Under the pieces are notes generated by a model, which was given only the letters and a program-made list of their open reading frames with translations, was not told the origin of the DNA and ran no database searches. The position numbers and the translations under genes were made by a program. Of a stretch of DNA of 64,000 bases, positions 44,301 through 53,242 are shown piece by piece. The DNA is from an uncultured Oxalobacter sp. (lineage in GTDB: Bacteria > Pseudomonadota > Gammaproteobacteria > Burkholderiales > Burkholderiaceae_D), in assembly GCA_934401755.1 (NCBI GenBank), contig CAKRSU010000002.1:39595-103594 (forward strand), given 5' to 3'. How positions within the stretch are numbered: the stretch's first letter is position 1; the number at the start of each line of letters is the position of its first letter.

Positions 44301-44610
44301 AACGCCCTCTTGCGCGTTTTTGTCCCCAATGGCAACAAAAACGTCCTTTATCATTGGAAAAAATAACATCGGCATAACATTCCCCAGCAGTTTGCGTCAT
44401 GACGGCATTTGAATTCCCCGAAATATTGACACGAGGGGTTTCTCCATAAAGTGCTAAACAAATCGCGTCAAGAATAGATGTTTTCCCGGCTCCCGTATCA
44501 CCAACAATGGCAAAAATTCCCCCCGAGAGATAAGCAGGATCGGTTAAATCAATTTCCCATTCCCCTGATAATGAATTGATATTTTTAAACCGAATTTTTT
44601 CAATACGCAT
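41356..44610 (-). CDS. sbcC: exonuclease subunit SbcC
   Basis: SbcC with SbcD forms the SMC-like nuclease that cleaves hairpins and DNA ends. The 1084-residue protein has Walker A VGDTGAGKTSILDA near residue 37, a long coiled coil, the zinc hook CPCC near residue 541, the second coil, the signature LSGGESFIVSLALALGLS and Walker B LFLDEGFGTLDEET. All elements are intact. It starts 57 bases after sbcD on the same strand. Confidence 0.95.
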   Translation of the reverse strand: MRIEKIRFKNINSLSGEWEIDLTDPAYLSGGIFAIVGDTGAGKTSILDAICLALYGETPRVNISGNSNAVMTQTAGECYADVIFSNDKGRFCCHWGQKRARGRSDGKLQSILHQITPITGQKLQGAICRTSTASKAKIEEITGMTFDEFTRSVMLAQGQFAAFLKAKPDERSPILEKITGTEIYTQISKSVHERAMQEKKNLDQLEARVNDWPIMSNEMLQQLQITLSEKKQMAQQCYQQRQKVVEALQWYQKIADLEKDLARLQEKEHKHKTDVIAFMPKQIELDQALKAVDVDASYQAFNMNRSCQKACLQQLKELDDIRIPALIQAKEMAESAQKQANTEKEIAQKAFNDYLEIFHEICLLDQQIADLKQRVETSKQYVNESRNTCIEIERHKKQVEVEQDKITQQINELVSWRSQHAVDQELIASFSNIATQFKDLIAIQKIIDQKKDELKRIDVANEINLKNQAFYQAAFNEKQQQRIQVEKDLETITHQFSQCLSGQSLETLRKNRELLIEKRHQQALYVSFKEQRKYLKSGEPCPCCGSLEHPFVSDHVFQIETIDHDIQQIEAQIHQVEMLEKKQRIAEKHLMQLKADYVAAQSEKKIADAAVIQMTERANQQQKDLKAAILQYTQKGDDVLANLKQFGITQMPLDAQKCIHDLEKRLKTWQQKESNYQQYLQQADQMAHQIQMIAHQLKFQRDTLDEKLNEYNKLNEQFKVMKSNRFQRFGAENPNIKRDKLKNRIQEKEADLKQKQLIFQQQDKALEISKTQKQAKAQELEILKANALALTHQFHSKLKQAEFIDEVMYLNAKRSQKEREALSEKAQQIKEQGIELRAQLQAKCRALDEEKAKHLTEIPLQVLSEQCAQVDEQINECVRQQGEIVEKLRSDADNREKRQGIQHQIDQQNKIYEEWDMLRGLIGHHDGKEFRNFVQSLTFEFVINCANEQLQKMDSRYLLQPAKENGLDLMVIDHWQGDLIRTIKNLSGGESFIVSLALALGLSDITGHKDQIDSLFLDEGFGTLDEETLNIAMNTLSDLNQQGRLIGIISHVEALKERITTQIEVIKNSDGTSRLQGAGCSRIS

Positions 44611-44667
44611 AAAATATTTTTTCCTATTTTTGGGAAAGCTTTTAATTTAAAAAGTTATTTAAATAGA

Positions 44668-45918
44668 TTAAAAATCTTCTGGATCTTGTTGAATTTTCAT
44701 TACTATTTCAGAAAATAATTCTCTAAGACGCGGACGTTTATCAGGCGAAACCGCTTTTTTATCCATTAAACGATCAAAAACCATTTGCGGACTTAAATGT
44801 TCTAATGTTTCATTTTCGGATAATCGTCCTAATGCAGTCATCATTGTATTTTCATGATGAATACGCAAAATCCGAAGAAGTGTTCCTTTTATTTCCTGTT
44901 GGAGGCGTTGAGCTAAATCGGTAATTCGCTCTCCAGTATAGGTCACTTCAAGCCATATACTTTCTTGTTCCGTTTTTAATTGATGAAGATGCGAAATAAG
45001 TGTTGGCCAATCGCCTTTTATTCGTTCTAATCGCTGAAAAACAGGAACCGCTAATGTTTGGATTTTTCGTTGATTACCTTCAAATGTCACCAGACAAACT
45101 TGTTTCGTTTGTTTGGCTTCATTAAATCCCATAGGAAGTGGTGAGCCACAATACCGAATATGTTCTTTCTGTCCAACGATTTGTGGTACGTGTAAATGAC
45201 CTAAAGCAACATAGTCAAACGTGTCACTAAATACATTCGCTGAAACCTGCCCCATTCCCCCAACATATAAGTCGCGTACCCCATCGCCGAGCTGTCCTCC
45301 TGCAACATATAAATGCCCCATCGCAATAATGGGAATATTTTTATTGAAAGTCTCTTTGTACTTTGTGGCAATACGTGCGACCGCATCATAATGCTCATGA
45401 ATGGCTGATCGTACCTTAGTTTCACGTTCAGAAAGCGATTCACCAAATACCATAGAACGCAATACACGATCAGCAAGAAAAGGAACGGCAGCCACAATGA
45501 GAAAAGGTGTATTTTTTTGATCGTTTAAGACAAGAACCTCATGATTAACGCCGTTTTCTCCATCCATCGTTGATCCCGCATAAGCAACAGTATGGACATT
45601 AATGAGTTTGAGAATATTAGCGGGTGCATTTAAAAAGGAAGGAGAATCATGATTACCTGCTGTAATGACAACATGTTGGCAAGATGTACTCATCAAACGT
45701 CGTAAAAAATCATAGTATTGGCTACGTACCGCATTACTAGGGTTGGCATTATCAAAAATATCCCCCGCAATCAAAAGGACATCAATATGATTGTCTTCAA
45801 TGGTCTTTAGCATCCAATTTAAAAATGCTGAAAATTCTTGATCTCGTTTGGCATTATACAAAGAATTTCCGAGGTGCCAATCAGAAGTATGCAATATCTT
45901 AATGGTCTTTTTATCCAT
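44668..45918 (-). CDS. sbcD: exonuclease subunit SbcD
   Basis: SbcD is the Mre11-like metallophosphoesterase of the SbcCD nuclease. The 416-residue protein has the five conserved phosphoesterase motifs: HTSDWHLGN (residues 10-18), LIAGDIFDNANPS, ITAGNHDSPSF, IAMGHLYVAGG and YVALGHLHVPQ. Length is normal. It is the upstream gene of the sbcDC pair. The 45919-46142 region before it contains its promoter and that of the divergent Xre gene. Confidence 0.95.
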   Translation of the reverse strand: MDKKTIKILHTSDWHLGNSLYNAKRDQEFSAFLNWMLKTIEDNHIDVLLIAGDIFDNANPSNAVRSQYYDFLRRLMSTSCQHVVITAGNHDSPSFLNAPANILKLINVHTVAYAGSTMDGENGVNHEVLVLNDQKNTPFLIVAAVPFLADRVLRSMVFGESLSERETKVRSAIHEHYDAVARIATKYKETFNKNIPIIAMGHLYVAGGQLGDGVRDLYVGGMGQVSANVFSDTFDYVALGHLHVPQIVGQKEHIRYCGSPLPMGFNEAKQTKQVCLVTFEGNQRKIQTLAVPVFQRLERIKGDWPTLISHLHQLKTEQESIWLEVTYTGERITDLAQRLQQEIKGTLLRILRIHHENTMMTALGRLSENETLEHLSPQMVFDRLMDKKAVSPDKRPRLRELFSEIVMKIQQDPEDF

Positions 45919-46163
45919 GAATTGATGAGATCCTATTTTTCAAATATTACGAAATAACGATAAGACAATTTTTGTCGCACCAATGTCTTAAAAATTATAA
46001 GAAATTGAGTAATTTGGGATGATCTGGATAACTAAATGTCTCAATTTCACCCTATCTTTTAAAAAACTGAGATTAATTTACAATTATTCGGATATAGATA
46101 TAATTGGCAAGCATTATAATGAGTATATAGGTTACCCTATTTTTGTTACTAAGGAAAAACATC

Positions 46164-46424
46164 ATGACAGGAAAAAGAGATTGGTCTAAACCCTATCAAC
46201 TTCTGCAAGAACAAATTAAAAATACTCGTTTAAGTGCTAAATTGACACAAGCTGAACTTGCTAATTTATTTAATAAGCCCCAAAGTTTTATTAGCAAAAT
46301 AGAAGGGGGTAGTCGAGGCGTTTCAGTCGTTGAATTAAATTCAATCTGTGAAGCTTGTAAAACAGATATTGTAAAATTCATCAAAACATGGCGTGAGAAG
46401 GTCAAACAAATTGAGGCACAATAA
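46164..46424 (+). CDS. Xre-family helix-turn-helix regulator
   Basis: An 86-residue protein with an HTH of the Cro/C1 type: RLSAKLTQAELANLFNKPQSFISKIE followed by GGSRGVSVVELNSICEA. ATG 46164 is supported by AAGGA eight bases upstream; the frame opens at TTG 46143. The C-terminal lysine-rich helix probably dimerises. It is a lone regulator, with no toxin or phage gene beside it, and is followed by a strong terminator. Target unknown; divergent sbcDC is one possibility. Confidence 0.85.
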   Translation: MTGKRDWSKPYQLLQEQIKNTRLSAKLTQAELANLFNKPQSFISKIEGGSRGVSVVELNSICEACKTDIVKFIKTWREKVKQIEAQ

Positions 46425-46436
46425 TGCGACAATCTT

Positions 46437-46467
46437 AAAACAGTTCCATTTTTGGAACTGTTTTTTT
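46437..46467 (+). terminator. terminator of the Xre gene
   Basis: AAAACAGTTCCA (46437-46448) pairs with TGGAACTGTTTT (46453-46464) around TTTT, and the T run continues to 46467. It follows the stop codon by 12 bases. Confidence 0.85.
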
Positions 46468-46629
46468 ATTAATCACCCTCGATTGAATTATTCTCTTTTA
46501 GTAAAACAATCAATTGGCTCCCTCGCTTTTTAAAAGAAAACTTAAACTTATCCATAAATAACACAATAGGGATTCCCTTCCATTCATGAATGATTATTTC
46601 CAAAAACTTCTTCTTTAACATGATTTTCA

Positions 46630-48549
46630 ATGCGACCAATGCCGAATAACAAAATCGTCACTTTCAATGTTGAAACGCCCTTTGATGATGTCACGGGAAT
46701 TATATTAGCAGGAGGACAGGGCAAAAGAATGGGAGGCATTGATAAAGGATTACAATTATTTCAGGGGCGACCTTTAATTGTTCCGATATTAGAAGCATTA
46801 CGTCACCAAGTTCATACCATTTTAATCAGCGCAAATCGAAATATATCGGATTATCAAAAATACGGGTATTCCGTTTATTCCGATATGATTGCCAATTATC
46901 CGGGACCTTTAGCCGGTTTTTTAACCGGGCTTTACCATTGCAAAACGCAATATTTATTAACCGTACCTTGTGATACCCCGTTTATTCCTCAAGACTTAAC
47001 CCGTCGTTTAAAAACAGCCCTTGAAAAAGCTGATGCTGATATTGCCATTGCAACTTGCCAAGAAGGCAACTATCAGCAAATACAATCGGTTTTTACCCTC
47101 ATGAAAAACCATCTTGTCCATAATCTTTTCAATTTTCTGGAAAATGGAGGGCGTAAAATTGATCAATGGTTTGCGAATTTAAAACATATTATCGTTCACT
47201 TTGATCAAACGGATGCTTTTATCAATATTAATACCTTAGAAGAATTAGCCAATTATCAACAATTACCCTCTTCAAAAACAATGTCATTAAAAACAATTCC
47301 AATAGCGCAAAAACCTGATTTTTTATCCGTTAAAGATGCTCAAAATCGTATTTTTGCGTCATTACCAACGATGAATCGCCCCCATGAGCAGGTTAATTTA
47401 TTTGATGCAGCCGATCGAATTCTTGCCGAAGATATTGTATCGCCCATATCAGTGCCTGGATTTGATAGTGCAGCCATGGATGGCTTTGCATTAAATGCCT
47501 CCTTTTTAGATTGCTCAAAGAACCTGACACTAAAAATCGTAGGACATGCCTATGCGGGACATCCTTACGCCTCTGTTGTTAAACCAGGAGAATGCGTTTT
47601 AATCATGACAGGAGCGGTGGTTCCTCCTGACTGCGACACCGTCATTCAACAAGAAAATATTCAATATATTGATGATGATCATATTGCAATTTCGGCAAAC
47701 ACTCTAACCATTGGCGATAATATTCGGAAAAAAGGAGAAAATCTAAAAGCAGGTGCACCTGTTTTATCTCAAGGCACACGGTTAAATGCGCCTCATTTGG
47801 GACTATTAGCTTCAATTGGTATGAAAGAAATTGCTGTTTTTAAGCCAATTTCTGTTGCAGTCTTATCAACGGGGGACGAACTTCGCTCACTTGAAGAACC
47901 ACTAGTGCCAGGGACGATTTATGATACCAATCGGATTATTCTAACAACAATCCTAAAAAAAATAGGATGTAAAATCATTGATTTAGGAATTATTCCTGAT
48001 AATCCAGATCAACTTGAAAACGCCTTAAAACAAGCTGCTATTCAAGCAGATGTCATTATCACGTCCGGCGGGGTTTCAGTTGGAAAAGCGGACTATACCA
48101 AACAAGTGATGACTAAACTAGGTGGCATTGATTTTTGGTCAGTGAAAATGCGCCCCGGTCGTCCCTTTGCTTTTGGAAAAATTAAAACGCAGCAACATGA
48201 AGCATTACTTTTTGGGCTTCCAGGTAATCCGATTGCAACCATGATTGCTTTTAGTTTCTTTGTTAAAAATGCACTATTGCAATTAATGGGCGAACCGATT
48301 AAACCTTTTCATCCAATCACAGCGATTGCTGCTTCTAACCTCAAAAAGAAAGTGGGCCGAACTGAATTTCAAAGAGGAATCACTTATTATCAAGACCATC
48401 AATTAATGGTCGATGTTACGGGAAACCAAGGCTCAGGCATCATTCAATCCATGACAAAAGCCAATTGCATTATCTGGCTCACAGAAAATCAACAAAATAT
48501 TCAAAAAGGAGATTCCGTACAGATTATCCCACTTGATACCCTTTTTTAG
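46630..48549 (+). CDS. bifunctional molybdenum cofactor protein, MobA-MoeA fusion
   Basis: The 639-residue chain joins two steps of molybdenum-cofactor synthesis. Residues about 18-205 are MobA, which makes the guanine dinucleotide form, with LAGGQGKRMGGIDKGL, YPGPLAGFL and VPCDTPFIP. Residues about 220-639 are MoeA, which inserts molybdate, with DSAAMDGFALN, GDNIRKKGE, ITSGGVSVGKADYT, MRPGRPFAFGK and GLPGNPIATMIAF. The linker is short, and an ATG at codon 218 could allow separate MoeA synthesis. No good ribosome binding site precedes ATG 46630. moaA lies about 9 kb upstream, with the accessory scar between. Confidence 0.9.
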   Translation: MRPMPNNKIVTFNVETPFDDVTGIILAGGQGKRMGGIDKGLQLFQGRPLIVPILEALRHQVHTILISANRNISDYQKYGYSVYSDMIANYPGPLAGFLTGLYHCKTQYLLTVPCDTPFIPQDLTRRLKTALEKADADIAIATCQEGNYQQIQSVFTLMKNHLVHNLFNFLENGGRKIDQWFANLKHIIVHFDQTDAFININTLEELANYQQLPSSKTMSLKTIPIAQKPDFLSVKDAQNRIFASLPTMNRPHEQVNLFDAADRILAEDIVSPISVPGFDSAAMDGFALNASFLDCSKNLTLKIVGHAYAGHPYASVVKPGECVLIMTGAVVPPDCDTVIQQENIQYIDDDHIAISANTLTIGDNIRKKGENLKAGAPVLSQGTRLNAPHLGLLASIGMKEIAVFKPISVAVLSTGDELRSLEEPLVPGTIYDTNRIILTTILKKIGCKIIDLGIIPDNPDQLENALKQAAIQADVIITSGGVSVGKADYTKQVMTKLGGIDFWSVKMRPGRPFAFGKIKTQQHEALLFGLPGNPIATMIAFSFFVKNALLQLMGEPIKPFHPITAIAASNLKKKVGRTEFQRGITYYQDHQLMVDVTGNQGSGIIQSMTKANCIIWLTENQQNIQKGDSVQIIPLDTLF

Positions 48550-48585
48550 GTTTAATTGTACGGAATCAATCGCGATTTCTCGAAT

Positions 48586-49257
48586 TCAAAGGCCTAATAC
48601 GTCTTTGAATCGAGAATACATGGAATTGGCCGTATAAAGTGCCATGACAGGATTATGTCCAAGAACACGATCTTTCACAATCATCACGGTCGTTGGTGCA
48701 TGAGAATATTTTAAAAACATCGTATCATGCCCAACACATAAACCAATGACAATATTAAAGTCTGTCCCCTGTTCTTCTAAAATTTTAGCTTGCATAATGG
48801 GATTACACATGGATTCATGACCACTGCCCCCATTGAGTTTTTTCTCATTGGGAACTCCAATCTCGCACTTATCAATCGCCCCGATTTTACAACCTACTGT
48901 GTAACTTTTTATCCCATAGGCTCTTAAAATCTTAACAAACAAACGAGTCTCAGCCATCAAGCCAACACAAGAAGCAATCCCAATATACTGAAATCCCATG
49001 CGCTTGATAAATTCAATCGTTTCTTCAACACGCGTTAGTTGACCGTACGTTTCGCCTTCAAGACAAGCCGATTGAACCGAAAGTGTCCCCGTATTATTGT
49101 CATTTCTCTTATAAATCTGAATTACCTCTTCCAAGGCTTGATCATTAACGTGTTCTGTTAAGCAGAATTTAGGATAGCGCTCTTCATTTTTTTGTTTGCA
49201 CGCTAATACAGTACAATCTGCGCAACTCAATATAATATCTTTTTTTGCCATAACCAA
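48586..49257 (-). CDS. DUF1847 cysteine-rich protein
   Basis: The 223-residue protein begins with a cysteine cluster (CADCTVLACKQKNEERYPKFC gives the spacing Cys-x2-Cys-x4-Cys-x11-Cys). Further cysteines are in IASCVGL, VGCKIG, CEIG, SMCNP and GLCVGHD. This is the DUF1847 pattern, a probable metal-binding family found mostly in anaerobes and with no proven function. It is the last gene of an ABC importer operon for small anions or sulfur compounds, 64 bases behind the binding-protein gene, which suggests a role with the imported substrate. Confidence 0.82.
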   Translation of the reverse strand: MVMAKKDIILSCADCTVLACKQKNEERYPKFCLTEHVNDQALEEVIQIYKRNDNNTGTLSVQSACLEGETYGQLTRVEETIEFIKRMGFQYIGIASCVGLMAETRLFVKILRAYGIKSYTVGCKIGAIDKCEIGVPNEKKLNGGSGHESMCNPIMQAKILEEQGTDFNIVIGLCVGHDTMFLKYSHAPTTVMIVKDRVLGHNPVMALYTANSMYSRFKDVLGL

Positions 49258-49269
49258 TCTTTTTATAAA

Positions 49270-49297
49270 AGCCCTATAAGATAAATCCTATAGGGCT
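49270..49297 (-). promoter_or_regulatory. intercistronic hairpin between the binding-protein and DUF1847 genes
   Basis: AGCCCTATA (49270-49278) pairs with TATAGGGCT (49289-49297) around a ten-base loop. A short TTTTA follows on the minus strand. Such hairpins behind binding-protein genes often stabilise the upstream mRNA or partly terminate transcription, lowering expression of the gene behind. Confidence 0.5.
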
Positions 49298-49321
49298 AAT
49301 GATTATTGAATATTCTTATTG

Positions 49322-50332
49322 TTATTTAATATCAGCGACATCTTTTGCCGAATAGGTATCAGGAACGCCTTTTTGGAATAAGAAGATTTTATCCGTAAAA
49401 GCTTTTGCATCCGTTCCTTTTTTCAAAAGACCGATTGCTGATAACTGTTCAACATTTAATTTAATCGCATCATAAGCCCCTTGAACAGAAGGTTTATAGT
49501 CATAAGATTTTAAAATCTGACGATTTAAGGCGAGATCTCCTGCAACATATTTCTTTTCTAACTGGATTTTAGCCGCTTCATCGGGATGAGCTTTAACCCA
49601 AGCCGTCGCTTTTAAGACAGCACGCGTTGCAGCTGCTGCTAATTCAGGATTTTCTTGCGCAAGTTTGTTTGTTACAAAAATAGCGCAGCAATATTCTTCA
49701 TTAAAAGGCGCTGTTTTTGCCGTATCCAAAAGAACTTTGAGTCCCATTTTTTCAATCGCAATCGATGCTTGAGGATCGCCCAGAGCAATGACATCCACGG
49801 CTCCTTTTTCTAGTGCTTGCGGTAAATCTGTTCGCTGATAGACAACAAATTCAACGTCAGCATTCTTTTCATCAACACTAATCCCTTTAGCCGCTAAAGC
49901 GCGTTTTAAAATAAGCGTTGCTGCATCAGCAAGACCAGGTACCCCGACTTTTTTTCCTTTTAATTGTTCAATTGAGGTAATCGAAGAGCCTTTAGAGGTT
50001 AAAACCTTAATACATCCCGTATGAGTTCCAAATACAAATTTAATCGGCAATCCATTTTCGACAGGTTGCATAAATTTACTAATTAGTCCACTCCCAATAT
50101 CGACTTGTCCCGCACCAATAGCTTCCTGAACATGGGCAGCATCGACTTGAATATTTTCTGCATCAATGCCCTCTGCTTTGAAAAAGCCTTTTTCCATCGC
50201 AATATGTAATGGAATTTGGCATAAATTCGGCGAATACGCGACTTTAAGATGATTCTTTTTCTCGGCACTGCCACAACCGACTAGAGCAATTGCCGTTAAA
50301 ATGGCAACCATAAATGATAATATCTTCTTCAT
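49322..50332 (-). CDS. ABC transporter substrate-binding lipoprotein (SsuA/TauA/NitT type)
   Basis: A 336-residue binding protein with a lipoprotein signal (VAILTAIALVGCGS, lipobox near residue 20). YSPNLCQIPLHIAMEKGFF opens the mature domain, and GQVDIGSGLI is the ligand-pocket motif of the aliphatic sulfonate/nitrate/taurine family. It delivers its ligand to the permease and ATPase encoded upstream on the same strand. The ligand cannot be read from sequence. The region ahead, 50333-50475, is intercistronic. Confidence 0.88.
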   Translation of the reverse strand: MKKILSFMVAILTAIALVGCGSAEKKNHLKVAYSPNLCQIPLHIAMEKGFFKAEGIDAENIQVDAAHVQEAIGAGQVDIGSGLISKFMQPVENGLPIKFVFGTHTGCIKVLTSKGSSITSIEQLKGKKVGVPGLADAATLILKRALAAKGISVDEKNADVEFVVYQRTDLPQALEKGAVDVIALGDPQASIAIEKMGLKVLLDTAKTAPFNEEYCCAIFVTNKLAQENPELAAAATRAVLKATAWVKAHPDEAAKIQLEKKYVAGDLALNRQILKSYDYKPSVQGAYDAIKLNVEQLSAIGLLKKGTDAKAFTDKIFLFQKGVPDTYSAKDVADIK

Positions 50333-50475
50333 AAATAATATTCCTTTTTAATCATTAATCAGATTGATTTCTTTTTAGTCAAAGATCCCTCCTTTTTGTC
50401 GATATTATATTAACTATTCCCATTGAAATACTAGGATAAATAGTAGGATTTTTCCTATTTATCCGAAAAATACGA

Positions 50476-51255
50476 TTACAAATAAAATTCGGGCTCCATC
50501 GTATTTCCCCCAAAATTCAAAAGACGAAGAATATTGCCGCGATAACGCAGAAAATCGGGATTACTTCTAGCACGAGGACGCGCCAATTTAATATCAACAA
50601 TCTGCGTAATGCGTCCTGGTCTTGGTGACATAACAACCACTCGATCTGATAAATAAATGGCTTCATCTACATCATGAGTCACCATAATCATGGTCATATG
50701 GCGTTCTTTCCAGATTCGCAAAAGTTCGTCTTGCATATTCATCCGAGTAAAGGCATCTAATGCCCCAAAAGGTTCGTCCAATAAAAGCACCTTAGGATGA
50801 CTGACAATCGCCCGCGCTAAACTGGCCCTTTGGCACATTCCTCCTGAAAGTTGATGCGGATAATAATTATCAAATCCTTTTAATCCCACTAACTCAATAA
50901 ATTCATTCACTCGATTGGCTGTTTCTTTATAAATCCCTTGAGCCTTTAAGCTGAAAGCAATATTGTCTCGAATGGTTAACCACGGAAATAAGGTATGTTG
51001 CTGAAACATAAATCCTCGATCACTTCCCGGTTTTTCAATGCGATGCCCTTCTAATGCGACATGCCCCTCATCGGCCGTAATTAATCCAGCAACTAATCTG
51101 AGTAATGTCGATTTACCACACCCTGATGGACCAATTAAGGAAATAAAAGATCCCGTTGGTACTTCAAGATCAATATGAGAAAGTGCTTCAACCGTTTCGC
51201 CTTGGACATTGGTAAATCGTTTGCTAATTCCCTGAACTGAAATGCCTGCTACCAT
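50476..51255 (-). CDS. ABC transporter ATPase (SsuB/TauB type)
   Basis: A 259-residue ATPase with Walker A GPSGCGKST near residue 42, Q-loop FMFQQHTLFPW, signature LSGGMCQRASLARAI, Walker B VLLLDEPFGALD and H-loop VTHDVDEA. It belongs to the sulfonate/nitrate/taurine importer group. Its start overlaps the permease gene by seven bases. It energises uptake by the adjoining permease. Confidence 0.92.
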   Translation of the reverse strand: MVAGISVQGISKRFTNVQGETVEALSHIDLEVPTGSFISLIGPSGCGKSTLLRLVAGLITADEGHVALEGHRIEKPGSDRGFMFQQHTLFPWLTIRDNIAFSLKAQGIYKETANRVNEFIELVGLKGFDNYYPHQLSGGMCQRASLARAIVSHPKVLLLDEPFGALDAFTRMNMQDELLRIWKERHMTMIMVTHDVDEAIYLSDRVVVMSPRPGRITQIVDIKLARPRARSNPDFLRYRGNILRLLNFGGNTMEPEFYL

Positions 51256-52196
51256 TTAATCACTCCTTTTTGCCAAACAAGGACTTTATCTCTTAATTTA
51301 AACAACAATGTAATAATGAAATAGCAGATGAATGACATAACGATCAATCCTGCATAGACATGAGCATACGCCATCATGTCTTTTTGCCAGTTGATATACC
51401 AACCAATCCCATATTTCGCCCCAATTAATTCAGCGGTTACCAACGTAATAAATGAAGCGCAGGTCCCATTAAATAATCCAATAAACATATGTGGCATAGC
51501 AGCTGGAATACCAACATGAAAAATGGCATACCGCTGACTCGCTCCCATGGTTGCAGCCACTTCAAAATAAGCATTTTGGATATTATTAATCCCATTCATG
51601 GTTAAAACTGTGGTTGGAAACCAAACTGCCAACGCAATTAAGAAAGCACTGGCAGATACAACCGTTGGAAAACTCACGAGTACTAATGGAATCCAAGCTG
51701 TTGAAGGAATTGGTCCTAAAATACGCACTAAAGGATGAACCCAATAACGCACGGCAGGAATAAAACCAATGGCAACTCCCGTTGCAACTCCTGCTAAGGC
51801 ACCTGCAACCCATCCAATGATTTGCAACCGCAAAGAATACAATAAACATTTGCCAATAAAGGCAAAGTCTTCCACTAGAACACCGAAAATGCGATCTAAT
51901 GACGGAAAATATAAAACAGGTAACGTTGCTGTTTTAACCGTCAAAATATCAATTAAAGACAAAAAAAGAATCACCCCTGCATAAAAAGGAGCTTTATTTT
52001 GGTAAATTTGATGAAATTTTTTAACGAATAGCGAAATTATTGCTAAAACAACCATCAAAATACCAAGAATTAACAAAACATATGCAAAGTAATGATGGTT
52101 TGCAACGGGATGCTCGGGAGAATCGGGGAATCCCAAATTGATTCCCAATGCAATCGCTGTTGCTGCAATTGGAAAAAAAAGTTTTAAACGCTTCAT
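51249..52196 (-). CDS. ABC transporter permease (SsuC/TauC type)
   Basis: A 315-residue membrane protein with about eight helices. The extra N-terminal helices (about 8-90) precede the usual six-helix core. The cytoplasmic EAA loop is in AATMGASQRYAIFHVGIPAAMP, shown here as GASQRYAIFHVGIP, and GPIPSTAWIPLVLVSFP matches the family. It is the first gene of the ssu-like operon and diverges from nfo. The long N-terminal extension is uncommon for SsuC. Confidence 0.9.
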   Translation of the reverse strand: MKRLKLFFPIAATAIALGINLGFPDSPEHPVANHHYFAYVLLILGILMVVLAIISLFVKKFHQIYQNKAPFYAGVILFLSLIDILTVKTATLPVLYFPSLDRIFGVLVEDFAFIGKCLLYSLRLQIIGWVAGALAGVATGVAIGFIPAVRYWVHPLVRILGPIPSTAWIPLVLVSFPTVVSASAFLIALAVWFPTTVLTMNGINNIQNAYFEVAATMGASQRYAIFHVGIPAAMPHMFIGLFNGTCASFITLVTAELIGAKYGIGWYINWQKDMMAYAHVYAGLIVMSFICYFIITLLFKLRDKVLVWQKGVIKW

Positions 52197-52399
52197 ATCA
52201 GATCACTTCCTTCAATCATAATAGAAACAAAAGATTGACCTTTATCTTTATCATTTCTTTTATTTCTACTATTCCTATCAATTTAATAGGTATTCTAGGG
52301 ATACTCTGATTGAACGTCAAGTCAGAATTGTTTTTTTGTTGGTACAATGACTCTTTCCGTTTCTTAATGAAACTTATTTTTCAAAAAATGGAGCTATCA

Positions 52400-53242
52400 G
52401 TGACCGGTCAATTCAATATAGGCTGCCATCTTTCTTCAGCAAAGGGTATGTTTGCTATGGGAAAAGAAGCACTTTCAGTAGGAGCCAATACATTTCAGTT
52501 TTTCACTCGAAATCCACGCGGAGGAAAAGCTAAATCTTTGGATATCTCAGATTGCGAAGCGTTAAATGACCTCATGAAAGAACATCATTTTGCGCCGATT
52601 ATTGCCCATGCCCCTTATACTCTTAATATGGCAGCCAAAGATGAGGCACTCCGAGAATTTGCTTTTTCTGTTATTCAAGATGATATGAAGCGTTTGTCTT
52701 ATACCCCTTCTGCTTTATATAACATTCATCCTGGGAGTCATGTTGGCCAAGGTATTGATCAAGGAATCACTTTTATTACCGATGTGATCTCCCGTGTACT
52801 AGAAACGGATATGTCACCCCCTCTTCTACTTGAGACTATGTCAGGTAAAGGCACTGAAATTGGTCAATCTTTTGAAGAAATACAAACAATTATCAAAAAT
52901 TGTGAATATCATCCAAGACTAGGCGTTTGTCTGGATACTTGTCATGTCTGGTCAGCTGGATATGATATCGTTAATCATTTGGATCAAGTTTTAGAAGAAT
53001 TTGATCAAATAATTGGTCTTGAACGATTAAAAGCGATTCATCTAAATGATAGTAAAACCCCTTTTGCAAGTCATAAGGATCGGCATGACAATATAGGAAA
53101 AGGTTCTATTGGATTAGAAGCAATAATCCAAATTATTAATCACCCTCAGTTAAAACATTTGCCATTTTGTTTAGAAACACCTAATGATACCAAAGGACAT
53201 GGTACAGAAATTGCGTTACTGAAAACAAAATTTCAATCGTAA
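52400..53242 (+). CDS. nfo: endonuclease IV
   Basis: AP endonuclease of base-excision repair with a trinuclear zinc site in a TIM barrel. Conserved elements: [98 protein letters not shown] in part ([16 protein letters not shown]). I choose GTG 52400 because GGAG lies six bases upstream and the protein then starts [12 protein letters not shown], close to the family N-terminus. The frame extends upstream to 52310 without homology. Product about 280 residues. Confidence 0.93.
   Translation: MTGQFNIGCHLSSAKGMFAMGKEALSVGANTFQFFTRNPRGGKAKSLDISDCEALNDLMKEHHFAPIIAHAPYTLNMAAKDEALREFAFSVIQDDMKRLSYTPSALYNIHPGSHVGQGIDQGITFITDVISRVLETDMSPPLLLETMSGKGTEIGQSFEEIQTIIKNCEYHPRLGVCLDTCHVWSAGYDIVNHLDQVLEEFDQIIGLERLKAIHLNDSKTPFASHKDRHDNIGKGSIGLEAIIQIINHPQLKHLPFCLETPNDTKGHGTEIALLKTKFQS

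Noticed and set aside
46164-46424. Toxin-antitoxin module with the Xre regulator
   Set aside because: No small partner frame is adjacent; the gene ends at a strong terminator and faces away from sbcD.
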